A stretch of 37,657 bases of DNA from Novosphingobium sp. (GTDB taxonomy: Bacteria; Pseudomonadota; Alphaproteobacteria; Sphingomonadales; Sphingomonadaceae), in assembly GCA_020446505.1 (NCBI GenBank), contig JAGREN010000008.1, positions 1 to 37,657 on the forward strand. Reading direction: 5' to 3'. The number at the start of each line of letters is the position of its first letter. Positions within the stretch are counted from its first letter, which is position 1. Shown here piece by piece: positions 30,497 through 37,657 of the stretch. Position numbers and translations under genes: made by a program. The notes under the pieces are model-generated. The model was not told the origin of the DNA. It saw nothing but the letters and a program-made list of their open reading frames with translations, and did no database searches.

Positions 30497-31606
30497 TCAG
30501 AGACCCCACTTGCCAGCGGCGAGCCGCTCGGTGTGGAAGTGATCGTCGCCCAGCAGTTCGCCAGCCGCCTGCGTGCGCTTGACGAACAGACCGACGTCGT
30601 GATCGTCGGTGACGCCGATGCCGCCATGCATTTGCATCGCTTCGATCATCACGTCGCGGGCGAGCCGGGTCATCGTCGCCTTGGCCAGACTGGCCAGCCA
30701 TGTCGCATCGGCACTGCCCTCGTCGATGGCGCGCAGGGTCTTGAGCACGATGCCGCGCGCAATATCGAGCCGGGAATAGAGCCTCGCAGCGCGGTGTTGC
30801 AGGCCCTGGTAGGTGCCGATGATGCGGTCGAACTGCTTGCGTTCCTTGAGGTAGGCGACAGTTCGGTCGAAGGCCTCGTCGGCCATACCGAGCATTTCGG
30901 CAGAAAGCAGGGCGCGGCCTGTATCCAGGCCTGCGGTGATCGCATCGCTGGCATCGCCTTCGCCCAGCCGCTTCGCAGGGGTGCCGGAGAGCGAAAGCTT
31001 CGTATAGTTTCGGCTGTCTACCGCCGCGAACCGCTCGACCGAAAGACCGCTTGCCGCTTTCTCGACAAGGAACAGCGCCGGAGCACCATCGGCCATGGCC
31101 GACACCACATAGGCGTCCGCATCATAGCCATCGATCACGGCGGTCTTTGCGCCAGTCAGCGTCCAGCCCTCGCCGGACTTCTGCGCCCTGGTTTCAAGTC
31201 GCGCAGGGTCGTGGCGAGCAGCCTCGTCGAGCGCAGGTGCGATCACGCGTTCGCCGGAAACGACCGACCCGAGCAGGTCAGCCCCCTGCCCCTCGCCCAC
31301 GGCCCTGGCGATCAGGGTCGCCGAGATTGCAGCCGAGAGCAAAGGCGCAGCAGCCAGAACGTGACCTGCCTGCTCCATCACCAGCCCTGCGGCGCTGATC
31401 CCCATGCCGACGCCGCCATCGGCCTCGGCGACGTTGGGCGCGACCAGCCCGTTCTCGGCCAGCTTGCCGAACAGCGAGCGATCCCACGCGAGTTCTTCGC
31501 CGCTGTTGCGCAGCGCGCGGAAAGAAGTGACCGGGGCCTCGCGGTCCAGCAGGCCGTGAGCGGAATCGACGAGCATCGTCTCGTCTTCAGAAAGAACCAA
31601 TGCCAT
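30497..31606 (-). CDS. Acyl-CoA dehydrogenase, short partner subunit
   Basis: 369-aa acyl-CoA dehydrogenase-like protein with start MALVLSEDETMLVDSA (ATG 31606, GGAG upstream), sharing one base with the stop of the next acyl-CoA dehydrogenase gene. N-terminal helical, middle beta and C-terminal helical domains are recognisable (AGLVMEQAGHVLAAAPLLS, KERKQFDRIIGTYQGLQHRA, MQMHGGIGVTDDHDVGL). The C-terminal GG-x-E-(I/V)-Q-type FAD motif seen in its neighbour is missing here (KRTQAAGELLGDDHFH). Tight coupling and unequal conservation fit an alpha2-beta2 heteromer as known for mycobacterial FadE pairs. The partner role is inferred. Confidence 0.9.
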   Translation of the reverse strand: MALVLSEDETMLVDSAHGLLDREAPVTSFRALRNSGEELAWDRSLFGKLAENGLVAPNVAEADGGVGMGISAAGLVMEQAGHVLAAAPLLSAAISATLIARAVGEGQGADLLGSVVSGERVIAPALDEAARHDPARLETRAQKSGEGWTLTGAKTAVIDGYDADAYVVSAMADGAPALFLVEKAASGLSVERFAAVDSRNYTKLSLSGTPAKRLGEGDASDAITAGLDTGRALLSAEMLGMADEAFDRTVAYLKERKQFDRIIGTYQGLQHRAARLYSRLDIARGIVLKTLRAIDEGSADATWLASLAKATMTRLARDVMIEAMQMHGGIGVTDDHDVGLFVKRTQAAGELLGDDHFHTERLAAGKWGL

Positions 31607-32796
31607 CACTTGTGCTCCGGCAGGCCGAGCGCCCGCTTTGAAAGGATATTCATCTGCACCTCGTTGGATCCGCCAGCGATACAGTTGGGCGGAGCCTGCA
31701 GCCATTCGTAGGCATCGTGCCCGTCAACCGCCAGCGATTCGAAGCCGTCCAGCGACATCATCGCCCGCGTGCGTCGCGTAGCAAGCTCAGTGCCAAGCAA
31801 CTTCAGCACATTCGGCGAAAACGGCGAGACCTGTCCTGCCTTGCCCTGATCGAACAGGCGTTCGCTGGCGATCTGGATTCCCCAGGTCTCCATCATGATT
31901 TCCGCGACCTCCAGCCGGAGCGAAGGATCGCGCGCCAAACCTTCCTTGCCGAGTCTTTCGAGCGCGGTTTCGGCGATAGTCTTGCCTGCCGCACCGCCGA
32001 TAGACTCGCCCATCATCGAGCGTTCGAAGGTCAGCAGATACTTGGCGACGTCCCAGCCCTTGCCCCGCTCGCCGACGACGTTCTTCATCGGCGCTACGGC
32101 ATCGTCGAAGAAGGTCTGCGAGAAGTGCTCGTTGCCGCTGATCAGCTTGATCGGGCTGGCGTTGACCCCCGGCTGCGCCATGTCGATCAGCAGGAAGCTG
32201 ATGCCCTGGTGCTTGGGCGCGTCCGGTTCGGTGCGGACCAGAGTGAAAATCATGTCGGCCTTATGGCCGTAGGTCGTCCAGATCTTCTGGCCGTTGACGA
32301 GGAAATGGTCGCCCTTGTCGTCGCCGCGCGTCGTCAGGCTGGCAAGGTCGGACCCTGCCCCCGGCTCGGAATAACCCTGCGCCCAGCGGATCTTGCCTTG
32401 CGCGATCAGCGGAATGTGCTCGCGCTTCTGCTCTTCGGTGCCGAACTTCAGCAGTGCCGGGCCAAGCATCATGATGCCAAGGCTGGAAAGGGGATCCGGC
32501 GCGCCGATCCGCGTCATTTCCTGCTTGAGCACGCGGCCCTGCGCGGCATTCAAACCGCCGCCGCCATATTCGCTCGGCCAGGTCGGAACGGTCCAGGCGC
32601 GCTCGGCCATGCGTTCGAACCAGATCTTGTGGTCTTCAGTGGGATAAACCGGATTGCGGCCTCCCCAGAACGAGGTGTCCATGCCGCGCGGCCTGTTGCG
32701 GATCGAGACCGGACAATTGGCCTCAAGCCACGCCCTTGTCTCACTGCGAAATGTATCGAGCGTTTCTGCCGCACGATCCGGGGCTTCTGTCGCCAT
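31606..32796 (-). CDS. Acyl-CoA dehydrogenase, FadE type
   Basis: 396-aa acyl-CoA dehydrogenase with well-kept motifs: WAQGYSEPGAGSDLASLTT (FAD and substrate binding), FLVNGQKIWTTYGHKAD, GKGWDVAKYLLTFERSM and the C-terminal IAGGSNEVQMNILSKRALGLP. It oxidises an acyl-CoA at C2-C3; electrons go to ETF. ATG 32796 has GGAGGA upstream and lies 3 bases after the amidohydrolase stop. The following partner gene overlaps it by one base. In steroid- and lipid-degrading bacteria such FadE pairs desaturate acyl-CoA side chains on bulky rings, which fits the thiolase/DUF35 pair in this window, but substrate is inferred. Confidence 0.95.
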   Translation of the reverse strand: MATEAPDRAAETLDTFRSETRAWLEANCPVSIRNRPRGMDTSFWGGRNPVYPTEDHKIWFERMAERAWTVPTWPSEYGGGGLNAAQGRVLKQEMTRIGAPDPLSSLGIMMLGPALLKFGTEEQKREHIPLIAQGKIRWAQGYSEPGAGSDLASLTTRGDDKGDHFLVNGQKIWTTYGHKADMIFTLVRTEPDAPKHQGISFLLIDMAQPGVNASPIKLISGNEHFSQTFFDDAVAPMKNVVGERGKGWDVAKYLLTFERSMMGESIGGAAGKTIAETALERLGKEGLARDPSLRLEVAEIMMETWGIQIASERLFDQGKAGQVSPFSPNVLKLLGTELATRRTRAMMSLDGFESLAVDGHDAYEWLQAPPNCIAGGSNEVQMNILSKRALGLPEHK

Positions 32797-32799
32797 GGC

Positions 32800-33675
32800 T
32801 CAGTCCTCCAGCCCGAACAGCTTCATGGCATTGCCGCGCAGGAACTTGGGCCACACCTCGTCCTTGAACGGCACGTTTTCCATGTCGGACATGATGCGCT
32901 CGAGGCTCATGCCCATCGGGAAATAGCCGGCGTAGAGGATCTTGTCCGCGCCGCGCGTGTTCGCATAGTTGATGATCGTCTTGGGGTAGTGCTTGGGCGC
33001 GAAAGCGCTGGTGCTGTAATAGAGGTTCGGAAATTTCAGCATCAGCTTGACCGCCAGATCGTCCCACGGCTCGGCACCGTGACGCATCACGAATTTCAAC
33101 TCGGGGAAGAACCAGACGACCTCTTCGATCAGGTCGGTGCGCTGGCACATGCTGGGAATGCGCGGCCCGGCGATACCTGTGGTGCAGAAGAACGGCAGAT
33201 TCTCTTCAACGCAGGCCGTGTAGATCGGATAGAGCTTCTTGTCGTTGATCGGAACCTGTGGGTTCATGCCGGCCGGGAAGGCGGTGATCGCCACGATATT
33301 GTGATCGCGCTTCATCTGGCGGATCTGACGCACTTCCTCCATGCCCCGGTTCGGGTTGCATTCGTAGCTTAGCAGGAAACGATCGGGATAGCGGGCAACC
33401 GCGTCGAGCCGCTGCCCCTGGCTGGCGCTGATGCCGATCATCGCCTTTTCGATCCCGTGCTTGTCCATCTGTTCGACGGTCCACTTGACCTTGTCTTCAT
33501 CCGCGTCGGTCTGCGGAATGTCCTTGAACATGTACTGGACCGGCATCTTGAACATGTCGCGGCTCTGGTCGTCCATCAGCAGCGGCTTGATAAACTCGTA
33601 GAATTCCTTGTTGTCACCTGACACGGGAATGCCGAGCATCAGGTCGATGATGCCGATATCCTTGGGCATGGGCAT
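32800..33675 (-). CDS. Amidohydrolase-2 family protein lacking the N-terminal HxH
   Basis: 291-aa TIM-barrel protein of the amidohydrolase 2 (ACMSD-like) family. Visible: MIGISASQGQRLDAVARYPD, FLLSYECNPNRGMEEV, FVMRHGAEPWDDLA with the mid-barrel His, KILYAGYFPMGMSLERIM, and a C-terminal NAMKLFGLED typical of the family. The N-terminal metal motif, normally D-x-H-x-H, reads IIDLMLGIP here, so the two strand-1 ligands are absent and metal binding may be altered or lost. ATG 33675 follows GAAAGG; ATG 33669 is possible. It sits between the ligase and the dehydrogenases in the same operon. Reaction unknown. Confidence 0.85.
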   Translation of the reverse strand: MPMPKDIGIIDLMLGIPVSGDNKEFYEFIKPLLMDDQSRDMFKMPVQYMFKDIPQTDADEDKVKWTVEQMDKHGIEKAMIGISASQGQRLDAVARYPDRFLLSYECNPNRGMEEVRQIRQMKRDHNIVAITAFPAGMNPQVPINDKKLYPIYTACVEENLPFFCTTGIAGPRIPSMCQRTDLIEEVVWFFPELKFVMRHGAEPWDDLAVKLMLKFPNLYYSTSAFAPKHYPKTIINYANTRGADKILYAGYFPMGMSLERIMSDMENVPFKDEVWPKFLRGNAMKLFGLED

Positions 33676-33692
33676 GGTGTTCTTGCCTTTCC

Positions 33693-35387
33693 TTAGCTGG
33701 CCCGGGCGGGCGCGAGTTCATGATAGCGGGCGACGAGCCTGGCCTTGTCAATCTTGCCGAGGTCGTTGCGGGGAAACGGTCCGAGGTCGAAACGGACTTC
33801 GGTGGGAATCTTGTAGTCGGCAAGATGCGCGCGAACGTGCGCCTTCACTGCCGCATCGTCGAGTGAACCCTTTGCCTCCTCACGCAAGGTAACGGCAGCC
33901 ACGGCGCGTTCGCCAAGCCGCTCGTCCTCGACACCGAACAGCGCCACTTCAGCCTGTTCAGGCAGCATCGAGAGGATGCGCTCCACTTCGGCGCAGTAGA
34001 TGTTCTGGCCGCCTGCGATCACCATGTCCTTGGCGCGATCGGCGATGTAGATCAGGCCGTCCTCGTCGATGTAGCCGAGGTCGCCGCTCCACAGCCAGCC
34101 GTCGCGCAAGGCCTTGGCATTGGCTGCATCGTCATCCCAGTAACCGCACATGACGGTCGGGCCGCGCACCAGCAATTCGCCGATCTCGCCTGCCGCAACC
34201 TCGTTGCCTTCGGCATCGACGGCGCGAACTTCGACGAGGCAGGTTTGCGGGCCGACGGTTCCGGGGTGCGCCGCGAAAACGGCTCCGCTTCCCGTGGTGG
34301 CGGCACCGCTGCACTCGGTTTGCCCCCAGCACGAGGTGACGCCGATGTCAGGTACATTCTCGCGCAATTCGTCTGCAAGCCGCAGAGGCGTGGACTGGCC
34401 AGCCACCGCACAGCCGCGCAGGGTCCGCATCCGATGCGCTGCATCGGGAAGCTTCAGCAAATCGGCAAAGACGAGGCTCGGCCCGGAAAGGCTTGCAACC
34501 CCGCGCTTGTCGATGATGTCGAGCGCCTCTTCCGGGTTCCATTTGCGCACCAGAATTATCGAACTGCCCGAGTGCAGCGCCATCATCATCCCGACGACGC
34601 CGGATATGTGGAACAGCGGCGTGACGAGCAGGGTCGGCGCTGGCGGCGGCATCGCCTTGCGCATGGCTTCGACGTCCATGCCATACTGCTGCGCAGCCTG
34701 AATCAGGCCCGCCTCGCCGCGGAATTCCATTTCCCTCGCGACCGAGCAGAGGTTGCCATGCGTCAGCGTCGCGCCTTTTGGCCGCCCCGTAGTGCCAGAG
34801 GTAAAAATGATGACGAGAGGGTCGCTGCCTTCCGGTTCCGGAATGTCCGTCAAGACAGGCGCGGCCGGGTCATTGGCGATGCGGTTCAGGTTATAAAGGT
34901 CAATCACCGGACAGGTCATCGAGCCGCGAATACGTTCCGCGCGGGCTTCGTCGGCGAGGACGACCTTGCACCCGACCTGCTCCGCGGTCTGCGAGATTTC
35001 CTCCGGCGCGCCGCGACTGTTCAGAAGAGCGGAAATCGCGCCCAGCTTCATTACGGCGAAGTAGGCAATAAACCATTCCGGCTGATTGCGCATGACCACG
35101 CCGACACGGTCGCCCTTGCCTACGCCGTGCTCCATCGAAAGATAGGCTGCGAGGCGATCTGCTCCGCCAAGAACATCCTCGAAGGTGAGAACGCGGCCAT
35201 CCATTTCGATGAACGGATTGGGACCGAACCGTTCGCGCGCGCGCTTTGCCACCTGGACCATGTTGTCCAGCGTTCCGGCATAACGCCTGCGAACGGGATC
35301 GTTTGCAAACTCTATGGCAAAGGGTGCCCCAGGCACAATCAACTGGTTGTTGACGGCGCGAAACGCATCGAGTGGGCGTTCACCCAT
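33693..35387 (-). CDS. Acyl-CoA synthetase (AMP-dependent ligase)
   Basis: 564-aa adenylate-forming ligase that activates a carboxylic acid as its CoA ester. Motifs in order: P-loop FTSGTTGRPKG (195-205), SCWGQTE (352-358), SGDLG with D436, RAKDMVIAGGQNIY starting at R451, and the C-terminal catalytic lysine K545 in NDLGKIDK. All are intact. Start ATG 35387 has GGGAGAGAG upstream; the longer frame to 35483 is rejected. It heads a four-gene minus-strand operon (ligase, amidohydrolase, two acyl-CoA dehydrogenases) with short gaps or overlaps, so it probably activates the acid that the dehydrogenase pair oxidises. Confidence 0.95.
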   Translation of the reverse strand: MGERPLDAFRAVNNQLIVPGAPFAIEFANDPVRRRYAGTLDNMVQVAKRARERFGPNPFIEMDGRVLTFEDVLGGADRLAAYLSMEHGVGKGDRVGVVMRNQPEWFIAYFAVMKLGAISALLNSRGAPEEISQTAEQVGCKVVLADEARAERIRGSMTCPVIDLYNLNRIANDPAAPVLTDIPEPEGSDPLVIIFTSGTTGRPKGATLTHGNLCSVAREMEFRGEAGLIQAAQQYGMDVEAMRKAMPPPAPTLLVTPLFHISGVVGMMMALHSGSSIILVRKWNPEEALDIIDKRGVASLSGPSLVFADLLKLPDAAHRMRTLRGCAVAGQSTPLRLADELRENVPDIGVTSCWGQTECSGAATTGSGAVFAAHPGTVGPQTCLVEVRAVDAEGNEVAAGEIGELLVRGPTVMCGYWDDDAANAKALRDGWLWSGDLGYIDEDGLIYIADRAKDMVIAGGQNIYCAEVERILSMLPEQAEVALFGVEDERLGERAVAAVTLREEAKGSLDDAAVKAHVRAHLADYKIPTEVRFDLGPFPRNDLGKIDKARLVARYHELAPARAS

Positions 35388-35479
35388 TTCAATCTCTCTC
35401 CCAAGGCAAAGGTGCCCGTTAACGGGGGCCACTGCCACCGGTGCCGCATCAACTCGCGATCCCGGCAATCTGCGACACT

Positions 35480-35508
35480 GCAAGGCGGGCCGCTCTAACC
35501 CGCCTTGC
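35480..35508 (-). terminator. Hairpin downstream of the 35520-36764 gene
   Basis: GCAAGGCGGG and CCCGCCTTGC form a perfect 10-bp inverted repeat with a 9-base loop, 11 bases after the amidohydrolase stop read on the minus strand. There is no following T-run, so it is a likely stop or processing structure rather than a textbook terminator. It separates this gene from the ligase operon. Confidence 0.5.
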
Positions 35509-35519
35509 CATGTTCGCGT

Positions 35520-36764
35520 TCAGCCTGCCGTTGCCGCCGCCTCGCGACGGTCGCGCAGCGTATCGGTGAACAGGTAGCAATAGGAATCGGTCGGGATGTC
35601 CTCATCCGGCAGAGGAACATTGACCTGCGAAGGACGCGGACCGAACTGCTCGGCCCGCTTCTTCATTTCCGCCTCGTCGAACTTGTAGAGCTTGATCGCG
35701 TTGAGGCCCAGAACCTTGCGGCGACGCTCTTCCGACATGTCGTCGAATGTCATGCGCAGCGATTCCAGGTTGTAGGGGAACGTGCCTTCGTAGTGCGGGT
35801 AATCGTTGCCCCACAACACGTTGTCCTCGCCCACCGCATCGATGCCGTCGAGGTCGGCCTTGCTCGGGAAGCTGGCGCCATAGAAGATGCAATCGCGCGC
35901 ATATTCGCTCGGCTTGCGCTTGAGCACCCAGTCGCCGCTGTACTTGATCTCGCCGGTGACGCCCGCATTGATGCTGCCGTGAATCCGGTCGAGGTCCTTG
36001 AGCAGGTCGCCGGCCCAGCGGCAGCCGCTTTCGGTGATGATGTACTTGAGCTTGGGGAAGCGCTCGAACACGCCGCTCAGCAGCAGGTGGCGCATGCCGG
36101 TCTGTGCTGCCCAGCGAACGTCCGACATCCAGATGGCCTGACCAACCAGACCGTCGCCATGATCGGCGATACCTGCGCCGGTGTGCTGGTTCATGACCAG
36201 ATCGTGGTCCTGGATCGCAGCATAGATGCGGTCCCAGGCCGGATCGTAAAGCGGCTTGAGCCAGGTCGCGTCGGGCGCGATCAGCGGCAGCAGCACACCG
36301 CCGCGCAGCCCCGCCTTGGCGAATTCGGCAATGTCCTTTTCCGCTTTCTCGAGATCGTTCGGCAGGATCACGCCGATGCCCGCACGACGGTACGGATCTT
36401 CCGCGCAGAAGTCCGCCAGCCAGCGGTTGTGCGCGTCGATACCGGCTTGATAAAGTTCGTATTTTTCGGGCGGCACGGCCGAAGGCGGCATGACCAGTGG
36501 CTTGTGCCAGAATGGCGGCACGGTGTTGGGGTAGATCACCTCGCCAACGACGCCCTGGCTGTTCTGCTCTTCGCTGCGCAGGTCGAAGTCCCAGTTCCTG
36601 AGCTTCTTCACGTTGTGATAGTGCTCGGTCTCGGGATTGCGGTAGCCACCGCGCCACTCGTCGAACTTGTCGCGATACTTCGGGTCAAGATACTCGCGGT
36701 AGGCGGCGTGGCCACCTCCGGCATGAGTATCGGCGGTAATGAGGATATAAGGATCGTCAGACAC
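35520..36764 (-). CDS. Amidohydrolase-2 family metal hydrolase
   Basis: 414-aa TIM-barrel amidohydrolase of the ACMSD-like family that often acts as a decarboxylase, hydratase or hydrolase in ring-degradation clusters. Visible: ITADTHAGGGHAAY (D12, H14) near the N terminus, MNQHTGAGI (H194), a wide insertion with YHNVKKLRNWDFDLRSEEQ, and LWGNDYPHYEGTFPYN holding the late-barrel Asp and His. Unlike the 32800 paralogue, it keeps part of the metal set. Start GTG 36764 follows GGAG. A hairpin after its stop separates it from the ligase operon. It is longer than the usual 330-350 aa owing to N- and C-terminal extensions. Confidence 0.9.
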   Translation of the reverse strand: MSDDPYILITADTHAGGGHAAYREYLDPKYRDKFDEWRGGYRNPETEHYHNVKKLRNWDFDLRSEEQNSQGVVGEVIYPNTVPPFWHKPLVMPPSAVPPEKYELYQAGIDAHNRWLADFCAEDPYRRAGIGVILPNDLEKAEKDIAEFAKAGLRGGVLLPLIAPDATWLKPLYDPAWDRIYAAIQDHDLVMNQHTGAGIADHGDGLVGQAIWMSDVRWAAQTGMRHLLLSGVFERFPKLKYIITESGCRWAGDLLKDLDRIHGSINAGVTGEIKYSGDWVLKRKPSEYARDCIFYGASFPSKADLDGIDAVGEDNVLWGNDYPHYEGTFPYNLESLRMTFDDMSEERRRKVLGLNAIKLYKFDEAEMKKRAEQFGPRPSQVNVPLPDEDIPTDSYCYLFTDTLRDRREAAATAG

Positions 36765-36898
36765 CTAGCGTGCTCCAGCTTAATTGGCTTGAACTGCCCG
36801 AATCCCTTTGTGGGCCGGGTCGCGCTTCCATTTGACGTTGCCTGCCCTCGCCCCGCGCGTCAATACGCACGGGCGCTATTGCTATCGTTCTTTTGTGA

Positions 36899-37657
36899 TT
36901 ACGCTATTGCGCGGATTACGCAGCGAAAACCGACATGGCTGGTCGAGGAATCGAGCGCCTGCGGAAAGCGCGCCGCCGGTCGATAGCGGCGGCAATGATT
37001 GAGCGCGCAAAGATGCGAGCCGCCCTTGATTACCTTGCGGCCGATTTTCTGGCCGGGCATCGCCGGGTCATAACTTTCGCCCTTGCGAGCCCCGCGCGGA
37101 TTATCGAGCGTGCAGCAGGCTGACGGGGACTTCTTTGCCGCTAGTTTGGGATCGGCATACCAGTCGTCGGTGATCTCCCAGACATTGCCGACCATGTCGT
37201 AGAGGCCGAACCCGTTGGCCGGATAGCTGCGCACAGGAGAGGTTCGTTCCCAGCCGTCTTCCCTCGTGTTGGCAAAGGGGAACAGGCCCTGCCAGTAATT
37301 GGCCAGCATTGCGCCGCCTGGAGCCAGTTCGTCGGCATAGTCGATGGCCCAGCCGTATTCGCGGCCTTCAAGTCCGCCACGCGCGGCAAATTCCCATTCC
37401 GCCTCGGTTGGCAACGCCTTGCCGGCCCATTTCGCATAGGCGAGCGCGTCGCCGTGGGTGACGTGGACGACCGGATGATCCTCCAGTCCGTCGAGCGAAC
37501 TGCCCGGCCCGGTCGGATGCCGCCAGTCCGCGCCAAAGCGGAAATCCCACCATTGCCCGAAATCGGAGAGGTCGGCTGGACCGGCGGTCTTTTCGAAAAC
37601 CAGCGATCCGGGTTGGGCCATCGCAGGGTCCATTCCCGGATAGTCGCGCGGGTCCGG
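36899..37657 (-). CDS. Formylglycine-generating enzyme / SUMF1-family protein (5' end cut by window)
   Basis: 252 residues visible; the frame runs open to the window edge (PDPRDYPGMDPAMAQPGS), so the N terminus lies beyond it and the internal ATG at 37633 is not the start. Motifs: FADWRHPTGPGSS-like loop, PTEAEWEFAARGG, GNVWEITDDWY, and KGGSHLCALNHCRRYRP. The last one holds both catalytic cysteines of human FGE (C336/C341 equivalents; codons at 37007-37009 and 36992-36994), followed by DSSTSHVGFRC. This fits a true FGE, which converts a sulfatase Cys to formylglycine, rather than a Cys-less SUMF2/EgtB relative. A Cys-type sulfatase gene just beyond the window would be the expected partner. 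Confidence 0.9.
   Translation of the reverse strand, partial: PDPRDYPGMDPAMAQPGSLVFEKTAGPADLSDFGQWWDFRFGADWRHPTGPGSSLDGLEDHPVVHVTHGDALAYAKWAGKALPTEAEWEFAARGGLEGREYGWAIDYADELAPGGAMLANYWQGLFPFANTREDGWERTSPVRSYPANGFGLYDMVGNVWEITDDWYADPKLAAKKSPSACCTLDNPRGARKGESYDPAMPGQKIGRKVIKGGSHLCALNHCRRYRPAARFPQALDSSTSHVGFRCVIRAIA

Noticed and set aside
31717..33372. Long open frame (551 codons) on the plus strand opposite two acyl-CoA dehydrogenase genes and an amidohydrolase gene
   Set aside because: Its product is rich in Arg, His and Ala with no family motifs, and the opposite strand carries well-conserved enzymes. Long antisense frames are common in GC-rich DNA.
34245..35498. Plus-strand open frames opposite the acyl-CoA synthetase gene, and a similar one at 35505-36986 opposite the amidohydrolase gene
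   Set aside because: Shadow frames; the minus-strand proteins carry intact adenylation and amidohydrolase motifs and good ribosome sites.

Overview
The window reads as a GC-rich alphaproteobacterial chromosome segment, most like a sphingomonad (Novosphingobium/Sphingobium type). That placement is inferred from base composition, gene families and start-codon habits (many GTG/TTG starts, 1-4 bp gene overlaps), not from a marker gene. It is almost wholly coding. No intergenic stretch exceeds about 135 bp, and I saw no rRNA, tRNA, CRISPR array, transposase or integrase. Both edge genes are cut by the window.

The content is a dense catabolic island for CoA-activated breakdown of an unidentified, probably hydrophobic or isoprenoid/steroid-like compound. 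Layout: (1) 1-3288 (+): acyl-CoA dehydrogenase (cut), enoyl-CoA hydratase, ACAD11-type kinase, SnoaL-like protein. (2) 3294-5688 (-): a duplicated A/B-barrel protein and a GlcD-type FAD oxidase. (3) 5746-13457 (+): HpcH/HpaI aldolase, two small ferredoxin-like-fold proteins, cytochrome P450, SDR, DUF35 protein, thiolase, second APH kinase, CrtC/AttH-like lipocalin-fold protein. (4) 13500-17088 (-): two D-aminoacylase-like amidohydrolases. (5) 17208-22507 (+): LysR regulator, MFS transporter, luciferase-like oxidoreductase, class II aldolase-like protein, three tandem VOC proteins. (6) 22521-24846 (-): DUF35 protein, a thiolase-fold protein without the nucleophilic cysteine, an exported-looking SnoaL protein. 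(7) 24887-27177 (+): an isochorismatase-fold protein with a rewritten active site, and an ABC exporter half-transporter. (8) 27174-28310 (-): sulfotransferase. (9) 28418-30390 (+): TfdA/TauD-like dioxygenase and a DapB-like dehydrogenase. (10) 30497-36764 (-): two paired acyl-CoA dehydrogenases, an amidohydrolase, an acyl-CoA synthetase and, after a hairpin, another amidohydrolase. (11) 36899-end (-): formylglycine-generating enzyme (cut).

As a working picture (inference): the MFS and ABC proteins move substrate or product; the P450, dioxygenase, SDR, FAD oxidase and luciferase-like enzyme oxidise it; the AMP-dependent ligase forms the CoA ester; the acyl-CoA dehydrogenases, hydratase, thiolase and the aldolase-like thiolase/DUF35 pair shorten it; the kinases could remove a hydroxyl through an acyl-phosphate intermediate. 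The most notable points are the split ACAD11-like kinase/dehydrogenase module, the Cys-less thiolase/DUF35 pair resembling steroid side-chain retro-aldolases, the isochorismatase-fold protein lacking all three catalytic residues, and three tandem VOC proteins without the usual His ligands. The substrate cannot be named from the sequence.
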